The translations under genes and the position numbers were made by a program. Positions 9,881 to 17,547 of a stretch of 64,000 nucleotides of DNA are shown here, piece after piece (positions within the stretch are counted from its first letter, which is position 1; each line of letters starts with the position of its first letter). Location of the stretch: the NCBI GenBank assembly GCA_947066815.1, contig CAMSZT010000004.1:58646-122645 (forward strand), in the 5' to 3' direction. The DNA comes from an uncultured Lachnotalea sp. (lineage in GTDB: Bacteria; Bacillota; Clostridia; Lachnospirales; Lachnospiraceae). The notes under the pieces were generated by a model, which ran no database searches, was not told where the DNA came from, and saw nothing but the letters and a program-made list of their open reading frames with translations.

Positions 9881-10367
9881 TCCCGTCTCCTCCCCGTTTT
9901 GCAACCTCCGGATCCCTAAACTTTTCCACAAACAGCCTGCGGATCTCTTCCGCCGCCGCCTTCGCCAGGCCATGAGATTTCCCGTCGGCGCAGACCCCCG
10001 CCGTCAAGATCCCTTCCCTGGCGATTCCCGGAAAATAAAAGTCGCACTCCTCCTTCCGGTCCGCCACATTGACAAAGACTCCGGCCGACCGGCACCAGAG
10101 CGCCACCTGGTGATTCGCCTGCCTGTCGCTGGTCGCCGCCACCACGAGAAACGCATCCCTCACATCCTCTTGCGCCGCCTCCCGAAGCATACAGGTAAGC
10201 CGGCCGGCCTCCCACAGGCTCCTCACCTTGCCGGAAATCTCCGGCGAGATCACCGTCACCCTGGCCCCGAACTCCAAAAGCGCCAGGATCCGCCTCGTGC
10301 CGATGGTCCCGGCCCCGGCCACCACCGCCTTCCTTCCTTCCAATTCCACAAACATCGGAAATCTCAT
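9870..10367 (-). CDS. Precorrin-2 dehydrogenase / sirohydrochlorin ferrochelatase (CysG N-terminal or Met8-like)
   Basis: Short 165-residue NAD-dependent enzyme that oxidises precorrin-2 to sirohydrochlorin and may insert iron. It opens with MRFPMFVELEGRKAVVAGAG and has the dinucleotide motif GAGTIGTRR, then VTVISPEI, VVAATSDRQANHQVA and NVADRKEECDFYFPG, all standard for the CysG-N/Met8 family. ATG at 10367 fits the family N-terminus; a longer reading to 10505 would overlap hemA and adds only basic shadow sequence. The stop overlaps the next gene by 11 nt. It takes precorrin-2 from the CobA domain encoded directly downstream. Confidence 0.9.
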   Translation of the reverse strand: MRFPMFVELEGRKAVVAGAGTIGTRRILALLEFGARVTVISPEISGKVRSLWEAGRLTCMLREAAQEDVRDAFLVVAATSDRQANHQVALWCRSAGVFVNVADRKEECDFYFPGIAREGILTAGVCADGKSHGLAKAAAEEIRRLFVEKFRDPEVAKRGGDGNGR

Positions 10368-10383
10368 ATCCCGTCCCCGTCTC

Positions 10384-11622
10384 TCATTCCAATTCCTTTG
10401 CCGAGCGGAACAGCCCCTCCAGGCAGGGCTTCCAGAGCTCCGGCTCCATGTCCTCCCTGAGTCCGTAACAGAGCTTTGCCGCCACTTTGGCCGCCGCCCG
10501 CTCAATGGATCCTAAGAGCGCCTCCCGCTCTTCCCGTTTAAGCGGATACTGCCGCAATTCTTTTTTTAACCTCGCCGCCGTATCCTCCCCGGCCAGCTTC
10601 GAGATCCGCTTGACCACCGGCACATATTCCCGGAACGCATACCACTGCTCATATTCCAGCTCATACTTCCGAAGGATCTCGTCGGCCGCCGCGATCTGCC
10701 TTTTGTCCCCCTCCGACTTGATGGTGTCAAAGCTGTCCATGTCAAACAGCCGGATCCCCGGCAGGCTCCCGATCGCCGGCTCGATATCCCTGGGAATGGC
10801 CAGATCCACAAACACCTTTCCGCCCGTCCCCAGCTTTCCCTCCGCCTGCTCCCTCGTCAGCGTATAATGGGGGCTTACCGTCGCGCTCACCACCAGATCC
10901 ATGTCCGGAAGGACCTCGTAGCGGTCCTGATAATCAATGACGTGACAGCCGGCCGGGATCACGGCCTCCTTTGCCTTGTACTGGCGCAGAGTCATGGACA
11001 CCTTCCCGCCCAGCCGCACCAGCTCGGCGGCGGCCAGCCTTCCGATCTCCCCGTTCCCGATGACCAGACAGCGCTTCCCGGAAACCTCGATCCCTTCCCC
11101 AAGAAGGAGACTCCCCATGGCGGCGGCCACCGACCGATCCACGCCCACAAGGAGCACCCGGCTCTTCACCTTCTTGGCCCCCGTGACGGCGGTGCGGAAC
11201 AAGATCTCCAGGACAGGATCCAACGCCCCCTGTTCCCTGGCCAGATCCAACGCCCGCTTCACCTGAGTGATAATCTGGTCGTCCCCGAAGATCTGCGACT
11301 TTAACCCGCAGGAAAGCTCCATCAGATAATGGACGGCCTCCTTCCCCTCCCGCACGGTGAAATACCGCCCGTACTCGGAGACTGCAAGTCCCTTTTCCCG
11401 GCAAAGGAGCGAGACCGCATCCAGTTCGTCAAAGATGTCCTCCTCCCCGCTGATCCAATACTCTGTCCGGTTACAGGTGGAAATAATGACGCACCCGGTC
11501 ACGCCGGGAGTCCCGCGCCCCCCCCTGAGGGCCCGCTCCACCATGGAAACCGTCATGGAAAACTGCTCCCGCACCTTCACCGGAGCCTTCTGATGATCAA
11601 TTCCGGCCATCTTTATCTTCAA
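10384..11622 (-). CDS. hemA: Glutamyl-tRNA reductase
   Basis: First committed enzyme of the C5 pathway, reducing glutamyl-tRNA to glutamate-1-semialdehyde with NADPH. It has 412 residues when begun at TTG 11622, giving KIKMAGIDHQKAPVKVRE, the expected family opening. AGAGGA lies 6 nt before this TTG, and an extended -10 promoter sits only 35 nt upstream, so the ATG at 11760 is very unlikely. The catalytic Cys is in IISTCNRTEYW (about 50). The NADPH domain shows CLVIGNGEIGRLAAAEL and a C-terminal dimerisation region follows. It heads the hem operon. Confidence 0.95.
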   Translation of the reverse strand: MKIKMAGIDHQKAPVKVREQFSMTVSMVERALRGGRGTPGVTGCVIISTCNRTEYWISGEEDIFDELDAVSLLCREKGLAVSEYGRYFTVREGKEAVHYLMELSCGLKSQIFGDDQIITQVKRALDLAREQGALDPVLEILFRTAVTGAKKVKSRVLLVGVDRSVAAAMGSLLLGEGIEVSGKRCLVIGNGEIGRLAAAELVRLGGKVSMTLRQYKAKEAVIPAGCHVIDYQDRYEVLPDMDLVVSATVSPHYTLTREQAEGKLGTGGKVFVDLAIPRDIEPAIGSLPGIRLFDMDSFDTIKSEGDKRQIAAADEILRKYELEYEQWYAFREYVPVVKRISKLAGEDTAARLKKELRQYPLKREEREALLGSIERAAAKVAAKLCYGLREDMEPELWKPCLEGLFRSAKELE

Positions 11623-11656
11623 TGTCGTTCCTCTTTTCTTCTTTTGATCTGAACCC

Positions 11657-11665
11657 ATTATAGCA
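11657..11665 (-). promoter_or_regulatory. Extended -10 promoter of the hem operon
   Basis: On the minus strand the sequence reads TGCTATAAT, a perfect TGn plus TATAAT extended -10 box, 35 nt before the hemA TTG start. The -35 region is weak, as is usual for extended -10 promoters. No cobalamin riboswitch or other structured leader fits into the short 5' UTR. Confidence 0.6.
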
Positions 11666-11808
11666 TAATCCCATAAAAAGTACAGCATTCCCCTGCCGCT
11701 TTCGAAAACCGGAAAAATGCCCTCTCCTGTCCTCCAGGCATTTTGGCACCTCCCCCGCAATTCCTCATATATTACTAGTAACCAATCAATCCGAAAGGAG
11801 TTCTACTA

Positions 11809-12210
11809 TTGGAACGTTATTATCAGCGCCGTGTGGACTGCCGGAAGAACAGCTCCTGCTGCGGCCAGAATTTTAACCCCGGACCGGGCCCCTGCAAAGA
11901 GCCCTCCTGTTCCTGCCAGCCCGACGGCCAAAAGCCGCCCACCGGATGCCGGCGGCCTTCCGGCGGTGGGGATCGTCCGGATCGGAACCCCCGCCCCTCC
12001 TGCCCCTGCCAGCCGAGGAACCAGGCAGGCTTCAACGTCTGCCGCCCTGGCGACTGCCCCCCTGCCGCCAACGCGGACATCGCCATGGGCTACGTCCCCT
12101 GGCAGCAGTGGGAATGCACGTACCCCCTGGGCAAAGGGCTTTTCATAGGGACCGTGTTCCCCTCCCTTGACAAACCATTTATGATCGGGAGGTGCGCAGT
12201 CAGACCATGA
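11809..12210 (+). CDS. cotJA: Spore coat protein CotJA with a Cys/Pro-rich N-terminal extension
   Basis: Small spore-coat protein encoded first in the cotJ operon. The C-terminal half carries the CotJA signature AMGYVPWQQW, YPLGKGLFIGTVFPSLDKPF (about 90-127). The N-terminal 85 residues are an unusual Cys-, Pro- and Gly-rich extension with repeated CxC and CC motifs (SSCCGQN, PSCSCQP, SCPCQP, CRPGDC), which may crosslink in the coat. The start is TTG at 11809, 8 nt after AAAGGAG; no in-frame ATG or GTG is better placed. The stop overlaps cotJB by 4 nt. Expression by mother-cell sigma E is expected from the family, but I see no convincing promoter box. Confidence 0.88.
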   Translation: MERYYQRRVDCRKNSSCCGQNFNPGPGPCKEPSCSCQPDGQKPPTGCRRPSGGGDRPDRNPRPSCPCQPRNQAGFNVCRPGDCPPAANADIAMGYVPWQQWECTYPLGKGLFIGTVFPSLDKPFMIGRCAVRP

Positions 12211-12491
12211 ATGAACTCATGACTCAAATCTATGAATACAGCTTCGCCGTCGACGATGTCCTTCTGTACCTGGACACTCATCCGGAGGACCAGGAAGCCC
12301 TGGCATACTACAAAAACATGAGAGACGCCAGGGAGGCCGCCCTCGGCGCTTACGAAGCCCAGTTCGGCCCCCTGACAAAAGACGGCGTGAAGGACTGCGC
12401 CGATTATTGGGTATGGGTAAACGGCCCCTGGCCCTGGGAAGGAGGTGCAAGTAAATGTGGAACTATGAGAAAAGGCTGCAATACCCGGTAA
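12207..12491 (+). CDS. cotJB: Spore coat protein CotJB
   Basis: A 94-residue coat protein, with MNELMTQIYEYSFAVDD followed by the hallmark VLLYLDTHPEDQEAL and the C-terminal YWVWVNGPWPWEGG. ATG at 12207 forms an ATGA overlap with the cotJA stop and matches the family N-terminus; GGGAGG lies 14 nt upstream. A GTG at 12192 touches that box and is implausible. The last 12 codons overlap the start of cotJC, which is usual for this operon. It is thought to help assemble the CotJ complex in the inner coat. Confidence 0.92.
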   Translation: MNELMTQIYEYSFAVDDVLLYLDTHPEDQEALAYYKNMRDAREAALGAYEAQFGPLTKDGVKDCADYWVWVNGPWPWEGGASKCGTMRKGCNTR

Positions 12492-13081
12492 ACATCACGA
12501 CCCCCAACGCAAAACTTGCCAGTGTGATCATCAGCCAGTATGGCGGACCTGATGGAGAGATGGGTGCCTCCATGCGCTATCTCTCCCAGCGCTACACCAT
12601 GCCCTACAAGCAGGGGCAGGCCATCCTGACGGATATCGGTACAGAAGAGCTGGCCCACCTGGAGATCGTCGCCACCATCGTCCACCAGCTGACCCGCAAC
12701 CTGACGGCAGAACAGCTGGAGGAGCAGGGCTTCGCCCCCTACTATATCGACCACACGGCGGGGATCTGGCCCCAGTCGGCCGGAGGCTTCCCCTTCAGTG
12801 CCAGCCAGTTCCAGTCCACCGGCGACCCCATCGCGGATCTCTATGAAGATATGGCGGCAGAACAGAAAGCAAGACTCACCTATGACAACATCCTCCGGCT
12901 GATCAAGGATCCGGAGGTCTGCGATCCGATCCGGTTCCTCCGGGAGCGGGAGATCATCCACTTCCAGAGGTTCGGTGAGACGATGCGGGTGGTCCAGGAT
13001 AACCTGGATTCCAAAAACTTCTATGCCTTCAACCCGGCCTTCGACGGTCCGGACGGCGGAAACTGCGGGTGCCGGAAATAA
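12455..13081 (+). CDS. cotJC: Spore coat protein CotJC, manganese-catalase fold
   Basis: A 208-residue coat protein of the di-manganese catalase family. It starts MWNYEKRLQYPVNITTPNA with AAGGAGGTG upstream. The metal-binding helices are visible: EELAHLEIVATIVHQ (about 65), AAEQKARLTYDNIL (about 139) and REREIIHFQRFGETM (about 167), so the dinuclear site looks intact and peroxide disproportionation is plausible. Together with CotJA and CotJB it forms a coat module, direct evidence that this organism sporulates. A strong hairpin follows 36 nt after the stop. Confidence 0.95.
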   Translation: MWNYEKRLQYPVNITTPNAKLASVIISQYGGPDGEMGASMRYLSQRYTMPYKQGQAILTDIGTEELAHLEIVATIVHQLTRNLTAEQLEEQGFAPYYIDHTAGIWPQSAGGFPFSASQFQSTGDPIADLYEDMAAEQKARLTYDNILRLIKDPEVCDPIRFLREREIIHFQRFGETMRVVQDNLDSKNFYAFNPAFDGPDGGNCGCRK

Positions 13082-13116
13082 GCTCCCTGCATGTTCGATA
13101 GCAGAAATCCGATAAA

Positions 13117-13152
13117 GCAGTCCCGCAGATGGAGTTCCATCTGCGGGACTGC
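13117..13152. terminator. Perfect hairpin between convergent cotJC and the aldolase gene
   Basis: GCAGTCCCGCAGATGGA pairs over 17 bp with its exact complement around a 2-nt loop. It lies between the convergent genes ending at 13081 (+) and 13164 (-). There is no long T-run on either side, so it may act as a transcript end stabiliser or a weak bidirectional terminator. Confidence 0.6.
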
Positions 13153-13163
13153 TCGATAAAAGG

Positions 13164-14018
13164 CTATCCGGCCTTCCCCTCTGAGCCGGCCAGCCGGATG
13201 ATGTCCCGGATATCTCCCCGGAGCCTCTCCTCCGCGTAAGCGGAGAGCTTCCAGGCGTGGTCCTGAAGATCCATGGCACAGCCTTCCCGCAGATAGGTCA
13301 TGTAGTTGTGGCGCACCTGAGTGCCGAAATTGATCTTTGCCACGCCGTATCCGATCGCCCTGCGGATCATATCCTCGTCCATGCCTGTACAGCCGTGCAG
13401 GACGAAAGGGATTTCCGTATGCCGCCGGATCTCCTCCAGCACCTCCAGACGGATGTCCGGTTTCGCCTTATAGAAGCCGTGGGCATTTCCGATCCCGACG
13501 GCAAGAAAGTCCGGCCGGCATAACCGGAGGTATTCCAGTACCTGGGCCGGGTCGGCCGCATGGGCGGAGCCTGCCTGGTTTCCATCGGCATCCAGCCGGC
13601 CGATCTGCCCGATCTCCGCCTCCACCGGCACGCCCCGCCCATGACAGGCGGCGATGACCCGGTTGGTGTTGGACGCATTCTCCTCCAGGGGGAGGGCGGA
13701 ACCGTCGTACATGATGGAAGTGAAGCCCAAATCCAGGCACTCCAGACAGTGTTCCACCGTATCCCCGTGATCCAGATGGATGGCCACGGGCACATCCACC
13801 TTCTCTGCCATCCACCTGGCGGTTTCGTAGAACCAGTCGTGGCCGGAGTAGGCCCCCGTGGACAGATAATGGGCCAGGATCACCGGCGAGCGCAGCTCCT
13901 GGGCGGCCATGCACACCGCCCGGATGATGTCGTAGGTACCGCCCTGCGTGTTGACGGCCGCCACCGCATAGCGTTCCTCCCGGGCCCTTTTCAGCATTTC
14001 TTTCGTTGTCGTCAGCAT
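13164..14018 (-). CDS. Class II (zinc) fructose/tagatose-bisphosphate-type aldolase
   Basis: A 284-residue metal-dependent aldolase of the Fba/GatY/KbaY family that cleaves a ketose (bis)phosphate into dihydroxyacetone phosphate and an aldehyde. The zinc ligands are in IHLDHGDTVEHC (about 81), GNAHGFY (about 178) and VLHGCTGMD (about 206); the glycine-rich phosphate loop KINFGTQVR follows. ATG at 14018 has AAGGAG upstream. It is the last gene of the leftward catabolic operon, 22 nt after the dehydrogenase. The presence of PFK-like and TIM-like enzymes in the same operon argues for a bisphosphate substrate entering lower glycolysis. The exact sugar cannot be read from the sequence. Confidence 0.9.
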   Translation of the reverse strand: MLTTTKEMLKRAREERYAVAAVNTQGGTYDIIRAVCMAAQELRSPVILAHYLSTGAYSGHDWFYETARWMAEKVDVPVAIHLDHGDTVEHCLECLDLGFTSIMYDGSALPLEENASNTNRVIAACHGRGVPVEAEIGQIGRLDADGNQAGSAHAADPAQVLEYLRLCRPDFLAVGIGNAHGFYKAKPDIRLEVLEEIRRHTEIPFVLHGCTGMDEDMIRRAIGYGVAKINFGTQVRHNYMTYLREGCAMDLQDHAWKLSAYAEERLRGDIRDIIRLAGSEGKAG

Positions 14019-14040
14019 CGCGTCTCCTTCTCCCTCCGTC

Positions 14041-15054
14041 TCACATCTTCACGACCACTTTTATGTAATTTCCCGGGTTGGCCATCATATCCAGCATGGT
14101 GGCCTCTGCCTCCTCCAGCTTTATCACCTTAGTGATGATCCTTTGCACAGGCACCGCACCGGCGGCCAGGAGGGACAGGGCCGCAGAGAACTGCTTGTTG
14201 GAATTCCGGGAGGGGTGGATATCCAGCTCCTTCTGGATGCACCGGACGGTGTTCACCGTCACCGGACCTTTCGGCCAGCCGACCAGGGCGATCCGTCCGC
14301 CGTGGCAGACATAGTCGTGCATCGCCCCCAGAACGGCCGGCGAACCGCTGCAGTCCAGCATGGCCCGGGGCAGGCCGCCCGCACCCTCCCTCAGATAAGC
14401 AGTCAGATCCCCCTCGCCGCTGTTAAAGGTATGGGCAATGCCGCATTCCCTGGCAAAGCGCAGCCGCTCCTCCACCACATCCACCAGGATGGGCCGGGCG
14501 CCCCTGCTCTTCACCCCGAAGGCAGCCAGAAGGCCGATGGGGCCCGCACCGGTGATGACACAGGATTCCCCCTTAGCCACCCCGGCCCGGGCGGCGGCAT
14601 GGAGGCCGATGGTAAGCGGCTCCGCCAGGGCCGCGTCCAGAGGATCCAGGCCCTCCGGCATCTTGTGGAGCAGATCCGACGGGAATACCACATAGTCCGC
14701 CATCATGCCCCCGGTGTGGACTCCTGCCACACGGATGTCCTCACAATTGTTAAACCTCTCTTCGGCGCACATCCGGCAGCTCCGGCAGGGGATATAAGGC
14801 TCCAGAGCCACCTTATCACCGGCGCAGAGCCCCCGGTCATTCTCCCCGATCTCCTCGATCGTGCCGATCCCCTCATGGCCGATGCCGGCGACCGGGTAGC
14901 GCACCGTGGGGTTCTTTCCGGTGTAGGCCGTCAGGTCGGAACCGCAGATGCCGCAGTATTCCATGCGGATCAGGGCATGGCCCGGCCGGACCTCCGGCCG
15001 GGGGACCTCCTTAAGCTCCATCTTTCCCGGAGCCCTCAGTTCTAAAATCTTCAT
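14041..15054 (-). CDS. Zinc-dependent medium-chain dehydrogenase (sorbitol/threonine dehydrogenase type)
   Basis: A 337-residue NAD(P)-dependent alcohol dehydrogenase of the MDR superfamily. The catalytic zinc site is CGICGSDLTAY plus GHEGIGTIEEIG, the structural zinc cluster is CRSCRMCAEERFNNC, and the Rossmann motif is GAGPIGLLAAFG. Polyol, sugar-phosphate or amino-alcohol oxidation are all possible in this family. ATG at 15054 has only a weak purine-rich site, preceded by an array of 17-bp repeats that separates it from the ATPase gene. It is one of two MDR enzymes in the regulon; the other is at 29147. Confidence 0.88.
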   Translation of the reverse strand: MKILELRAPGKMELKEVPRPEVRPGHALIRMEYCGICGSDLTAYTGKNPTVRYPVAGIGHEGIGTIEEIGENDRGLCAGDKVALEPYIPCRSCRMCAEERFNNCEDIRVAGVHTGGMMADYVVFPSDLLHKMPEGLDPLDAALAEPLTIGLHAAARAGVAKGESCVITGAGPIGLLAAFGVKSRGARPILVDVVEERLRFARECGIAHTFNSGEGDLTAYLREGAGGLPRAMLDCSGSPAVLGAMHDYVCHGGRIALVGWPKGPVTVNTVRCIQKELDIHPSRNSNKQFSAALSLLAAGAVPVQRIITKVIKLEEAEATMLDMMANPGNYIKVVVKM

Positions 15055-15073
15055 AGATCGTCGTCTTCTTTCT

Positions 15074-15209
15074 CAGTTTATCTTTCTTCTCAGTTTATCT
15101 TTCTTCTCAATTCATCTTCCTTCTCAGTACATCTTTTTTCTCAGTTCATCTTCCTTCTCGGTACATCTTTTTTCTCAGTCAATCTTCCTTCGCGGTTCAT
15201 CTTTCTTCC
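15074..15209. repeat. Tandem array of eight 17-bp units
   Basis: Eight consecutive 17-nt units begin at 15074, with consensus CAGTTCATCTTCCTTCT. The first two are identical and the others differ at one to six positions. On the coding strand each unit reads AGAAGGAAGATGAACTG, so each resembles a ribosome-binding site followed by ATG. The array fills the spacer between the ATPase stop and the dehydrogenase start. It has no spacers, so it is not a CRISPR array. Confidence 0.85.
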
Positions 15210-15219
15210 CGGCTCCTGC

Positions 15220-15978
15220 TCACCACCATTTGATCTTGTCGGTGATATAGTTGCGGTAGTCGATAAATTTCGGGTCCGTGATATCCCGGGGATGGGGCAG
15301 GTCAATGAACACCTCCTCCTTGATCGTTGCAGGCTTGTTGGTCAGGATGATCACCCGCTCGGCCAGATAGACCGCCTCCTCAATGTTGTGGGTGATGAAT
15401 ACCACGGTGCTCCCCAGCTCCTTCCACAGCCGGATGACCTCGTCCTCCAGGTAAAAACGGACCTTCACATCCATCTGCCCGTAGGGTTCGTCCATCAGGA
15501 GCAGGTCCGGCTGCATGGCAAAGGACCGGCCGATGATCACCCGCTGGACCACGCTCACCGACAGCTCCCTGGGGTAGGACTTCCGGTACCGCTCCAGCCC
15601 CATCAGGGAGATGATCTGCTCCACCCGCTTCCGGATCTCACTTTTGCCCAGTTTTTTGACCTTCAGGCCAAAAGCGATGTTCTCCTCCACCGTCAGCCAG
15701 GGAAAGGCGGAGGGCTCCTGGAATACAAAGGAAATGCTGTGCCTGCCGGGATCGGCGGGCTGTCCGTCGATATAGAGATCCCCCTCCGTTGGCTCGTGGA
15801 TGCGGGTGAGTACGTTGAGGAAGGTGGTCTTGCCGCACCCGGTGGGGCCCACCACGCAGACAAACTCATTCTTTTTAATGGTAAAATTCAGGTTATCCAG
15901 TACCAGGAGATCGCCGAACTTCTTTGTCAGGTCCCTAACCTCCACCTTGACTGGTCTGTTGTCTGTTTGTCGTTCCAT
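15220..15978 (-). CDS. NitT/TauT-type ABC importer ATPase A (degenerate signature motif)
   Basis: A 252-residue ATPase of the nitrate/sulfonate/taurine importer family (SsuB/TauB-like). Walker A GPTGCGKTT (about 41), Q-loop VFQEPSAFPW, Walker B LLLMDEPYGQMD (about 158) and H-loop ITHNIEEAVYL (about 195) are intact. The ABC signature reads LSVSVVQR (about 137) where LSGGMRQR is expected, so it cannot contribute a normal signature to the partner's ATP site. ATG at 15978 has AAAGGAG upstream. It lies 19 nt after ATPase B, whose defects are complementary, and the pair presumably form a heterodimer under the two permeases encoded upstream. Confidence 0.9.
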   Translation of the reverse strand: MERQTDNRPVKVEVRDLTKKFGDLLVLDNLNFTIKKNEFVCVVGPTGCGKTTFLNVLTRIHEPTEGDLYIDGQPADPGRHSISFVFQEPSAFPWLTVEENIAFGLKVKKLGKSEIRKRVEQIISLMGLERYRKSYPRELSVSVVQRVIIGRSFAMQPDLLLMDEPYGQMDVKVRFYLEDEVIRLWKELGSTVVFITHNIEEAVYLAERVIILTNKPATIKEEVFIDLPHPRDITDPKFIDYRNYITDKIKWW

Positions 15979-15997
15979 GTCGCTCGCTCCTTTCCCG

Positions 15998-16759
15998 TCA
16001 GATCGCCAGGTCCGTGTTGTCGGAGATCCTGGTCCGGATACCCAAAAACTCCCGGCTGACCATGTCCCTGGGCCTTGGCAGGCCGATGGGGTAAGTCTCC
16101 TTGACCGTGGCGGGGCAGTCGCTGAGCAGGATGATCCGGTCGCCCAGGTACACGGCCTCCTCGATATTGTTGGTGACAAAGATCACCGTTCTGCGCTCCG
16201 CCTCCCAGATACGAAGGATCTCATTCTGCATGGAATAGCGGGTCTGGGCGTCCAGCTGTCCGAAGGGCTCGTCCATGATCAGGACCTTCGGGTTGGCCGC
16301 GTAGGCCCGGGCGATCCCCACCCTCTGCTTCATCCCGCCGGAAAGCTCGTGAGGGTAGGACTTCTCGAAGCCTGTCAGGCCCACCAGCTCGATATAATGC
16401 CGGGCGGTCTCCCGCCTCTCCCCTTTCGGTACCCCTCTGAGTTTCAGCGGCAGCTCCACATTTTCCATGACCGTCTTGAACGGCATGAGGGCCAGGCTTT
16501 GGAATACCATGCCGAAGTCCGGGTGAGCCCCCGTCTTCTCCTGGCCGTTGTAGCGGATGCTGCCCCCGGTTTTCTCCTCGATACCGGCGATCATATTTAA
16601 CAGCACCGTCTTCCCGCAGCGCCCCGGCCCCAGGATGACCAGAAATTCACCGTCGTTCAGGGAAAAGCTCACATCCTCCACTGCCGTGAAATAACCGCCG
16701 GAGTTAAAAAACGTTTTGGTCACATGCTCGACCACCAGTCCGCTGGTCAGTTGTTCCAT
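15998..16759 (-). CDS. NitT/TauT-type ABC importer ATPase B (H-loop His replaced by Asn)
   Basis: A 253-residue ATPase of the same family as its neighbour. Walker A GPGRCGKT (about 40), Q-loop MVFQSLALMPF, signature LSGGMKQRVGIARAY (about 136) and Walker B VLIMDEPFGQLDAQTR (about 160) are sound. The switch His is lost: FVTNNIEEAVYL stands where FVTHDIDEAVYL is usual. ATG at 16759 overlaps the permease stop by 13 nt. With ATPase A, which keeps the His but has a broken signature, this predicts one fully consensus ATP site and one degenerate site in the heterodimer. Confidence 0.9.
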   Translation of the reverse strand: MEQLTSGLVVEHVTKTFFNSGGYFTAVEDVSFSLNDGEFLVILGPGRCGKTVLLNMIAGIEEKTGGSIRYNGQEKTGAHPDFGMVFQSLALMPFKTVMENVELPLKLRGVPKGERRETARHYIELVGLTGFEKSYPHELSGGMKQRVGIARAYAANPKVLIMDEPFGQLDAQTRYSMQNEILRIWEAERRTVIFVTNNIEEAVYLGDRIILLSDCPATVKETYPIGLPRPRDMVSREFLGIRTRISDNTDLAI

Positions 16760-17532
16760 GGGCACACCACCTTTTCCAATTTGTTGAGCACAAAGGCCAG
16801 AATGGCCCCGATGATACCGATACAGATAATGGAGACAAACACCAGAGCCATATCCCCGGCATTCCATCCCCGGGTCACCAGGGCTCCCACGCCGTGGTCC
16901 GCCCCCAGCATCTCGGCGGCCAGCACCACCGTCCAGGCGCAGCTCACGGAGGTGCGCACACCGGCGAAGATGGAGGGCAGGGCTGTGGGCACCACAAACT
17001 CCCTGAGGAGCTGGGATCTTTTGGCCCCGAACACCCGGCCCACATCGATATACTCTTTCTCCACCATGCGGATCCCCGCCTCCGTGTTGATGACGACCGG
17101 GATAAAGCTGCCGATAAATACGATCAGGACCTTCGGAAACTCGCCGATTCCGAACCACATGATGATAATGGGGATCCAGGCAATGGGCGGGATGGGCCGG
17201 AAAAGCTCGAAAATGCTGCCAAAGAGCGCTTTGCAGGTCCTGTTCCACCCGATCAGCACGCCGAAAGAGATCCCCAGCGTCCAGGCAAACAGCAGGGCGA
17301 TGAGCACGCGCCGCAGGCTGGCCCAGATGTGTCCCGGGAGGCCGGCCTCCTTGATCGGGTTTGTGAATGTCCTCAAAAACCGGTCCCAGAGTTCCCCCGC
17401 GTCCGGCAGCAGCGCGGGAAGACGCATCTGTACCAGGGCGTAGGCCAGGATCACCAGGGCCACCGAGAGGACGGGCAGGATGAGATACAGGATCCGCTGC
17501 CATTTTTTACGCTGTCCGATGGTATAAAACAT
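16747..17532 (-). CDS. NitT/TauT-type ABC importer permease 2
   Basis: A 261-residue membrane protein with about six hydrophobic segments, including YLILPVLSVALVILAYALV at the N-terminus. The ATPase-contacting EAA loop is GRVFGAKRSQLLREFVVPTA followed by LPSIFAGVR. The segment FRPIPPIAWIPIIIMWFGIG is characteristic of SsuC/TauC permeases. ATG at 17532 has AAGGAGGGAGG upstream. It is paired with a second, distinct permease gene immediately upstream, so the translocation pore is probably a heterodimer like the ATPases. Confidence 0.91.
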   Translation of the reverse strand: MFYTIGQRKKWQRILYLILPVLSVALVILAYALVQMRLPALLPDAGELWDRFLRTFTNPIKEAGLPGHIWASLRRVLIALLFAWTLGISFGVLIGWNRTCKALFGSIFELFRPIPPIAWIPIIIMWFGIGEFPKVLIVFIGSFIPVVINTEAGIRMVEKEYIDVGRVFGAKRSQLLREFVVPTALPSIFAGVRTSVSCAWTVVLAAEMLGADHGVGALVTRGWNAGDMALVFVSIICIGIIGAILAFVLNKLEKVVCPWNN

Positions 17533-17547
17533 ACGTTGCCTCCCTCC

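Noticed and set aside
11640..11720. Cobalamin riboswitch or other leader RNA before the hem operon
   Set aside because: The extended -10 promoter leaves a leader of only about 28 nt, with no B12-box-like sequence seen.
11717..12148. Alternative frame of 143 codons over cotJA
   Set aside because: It lacks the CotJA family motif present in the frame starting at 11809, and its N-terminal part precedes the ribosome-binding site.
15074..15209. Repeat array considered as a CRISPR
   Set aside because: The 17-nt units are directly contiguous with no unique spacers, and no cas genes are in the window.
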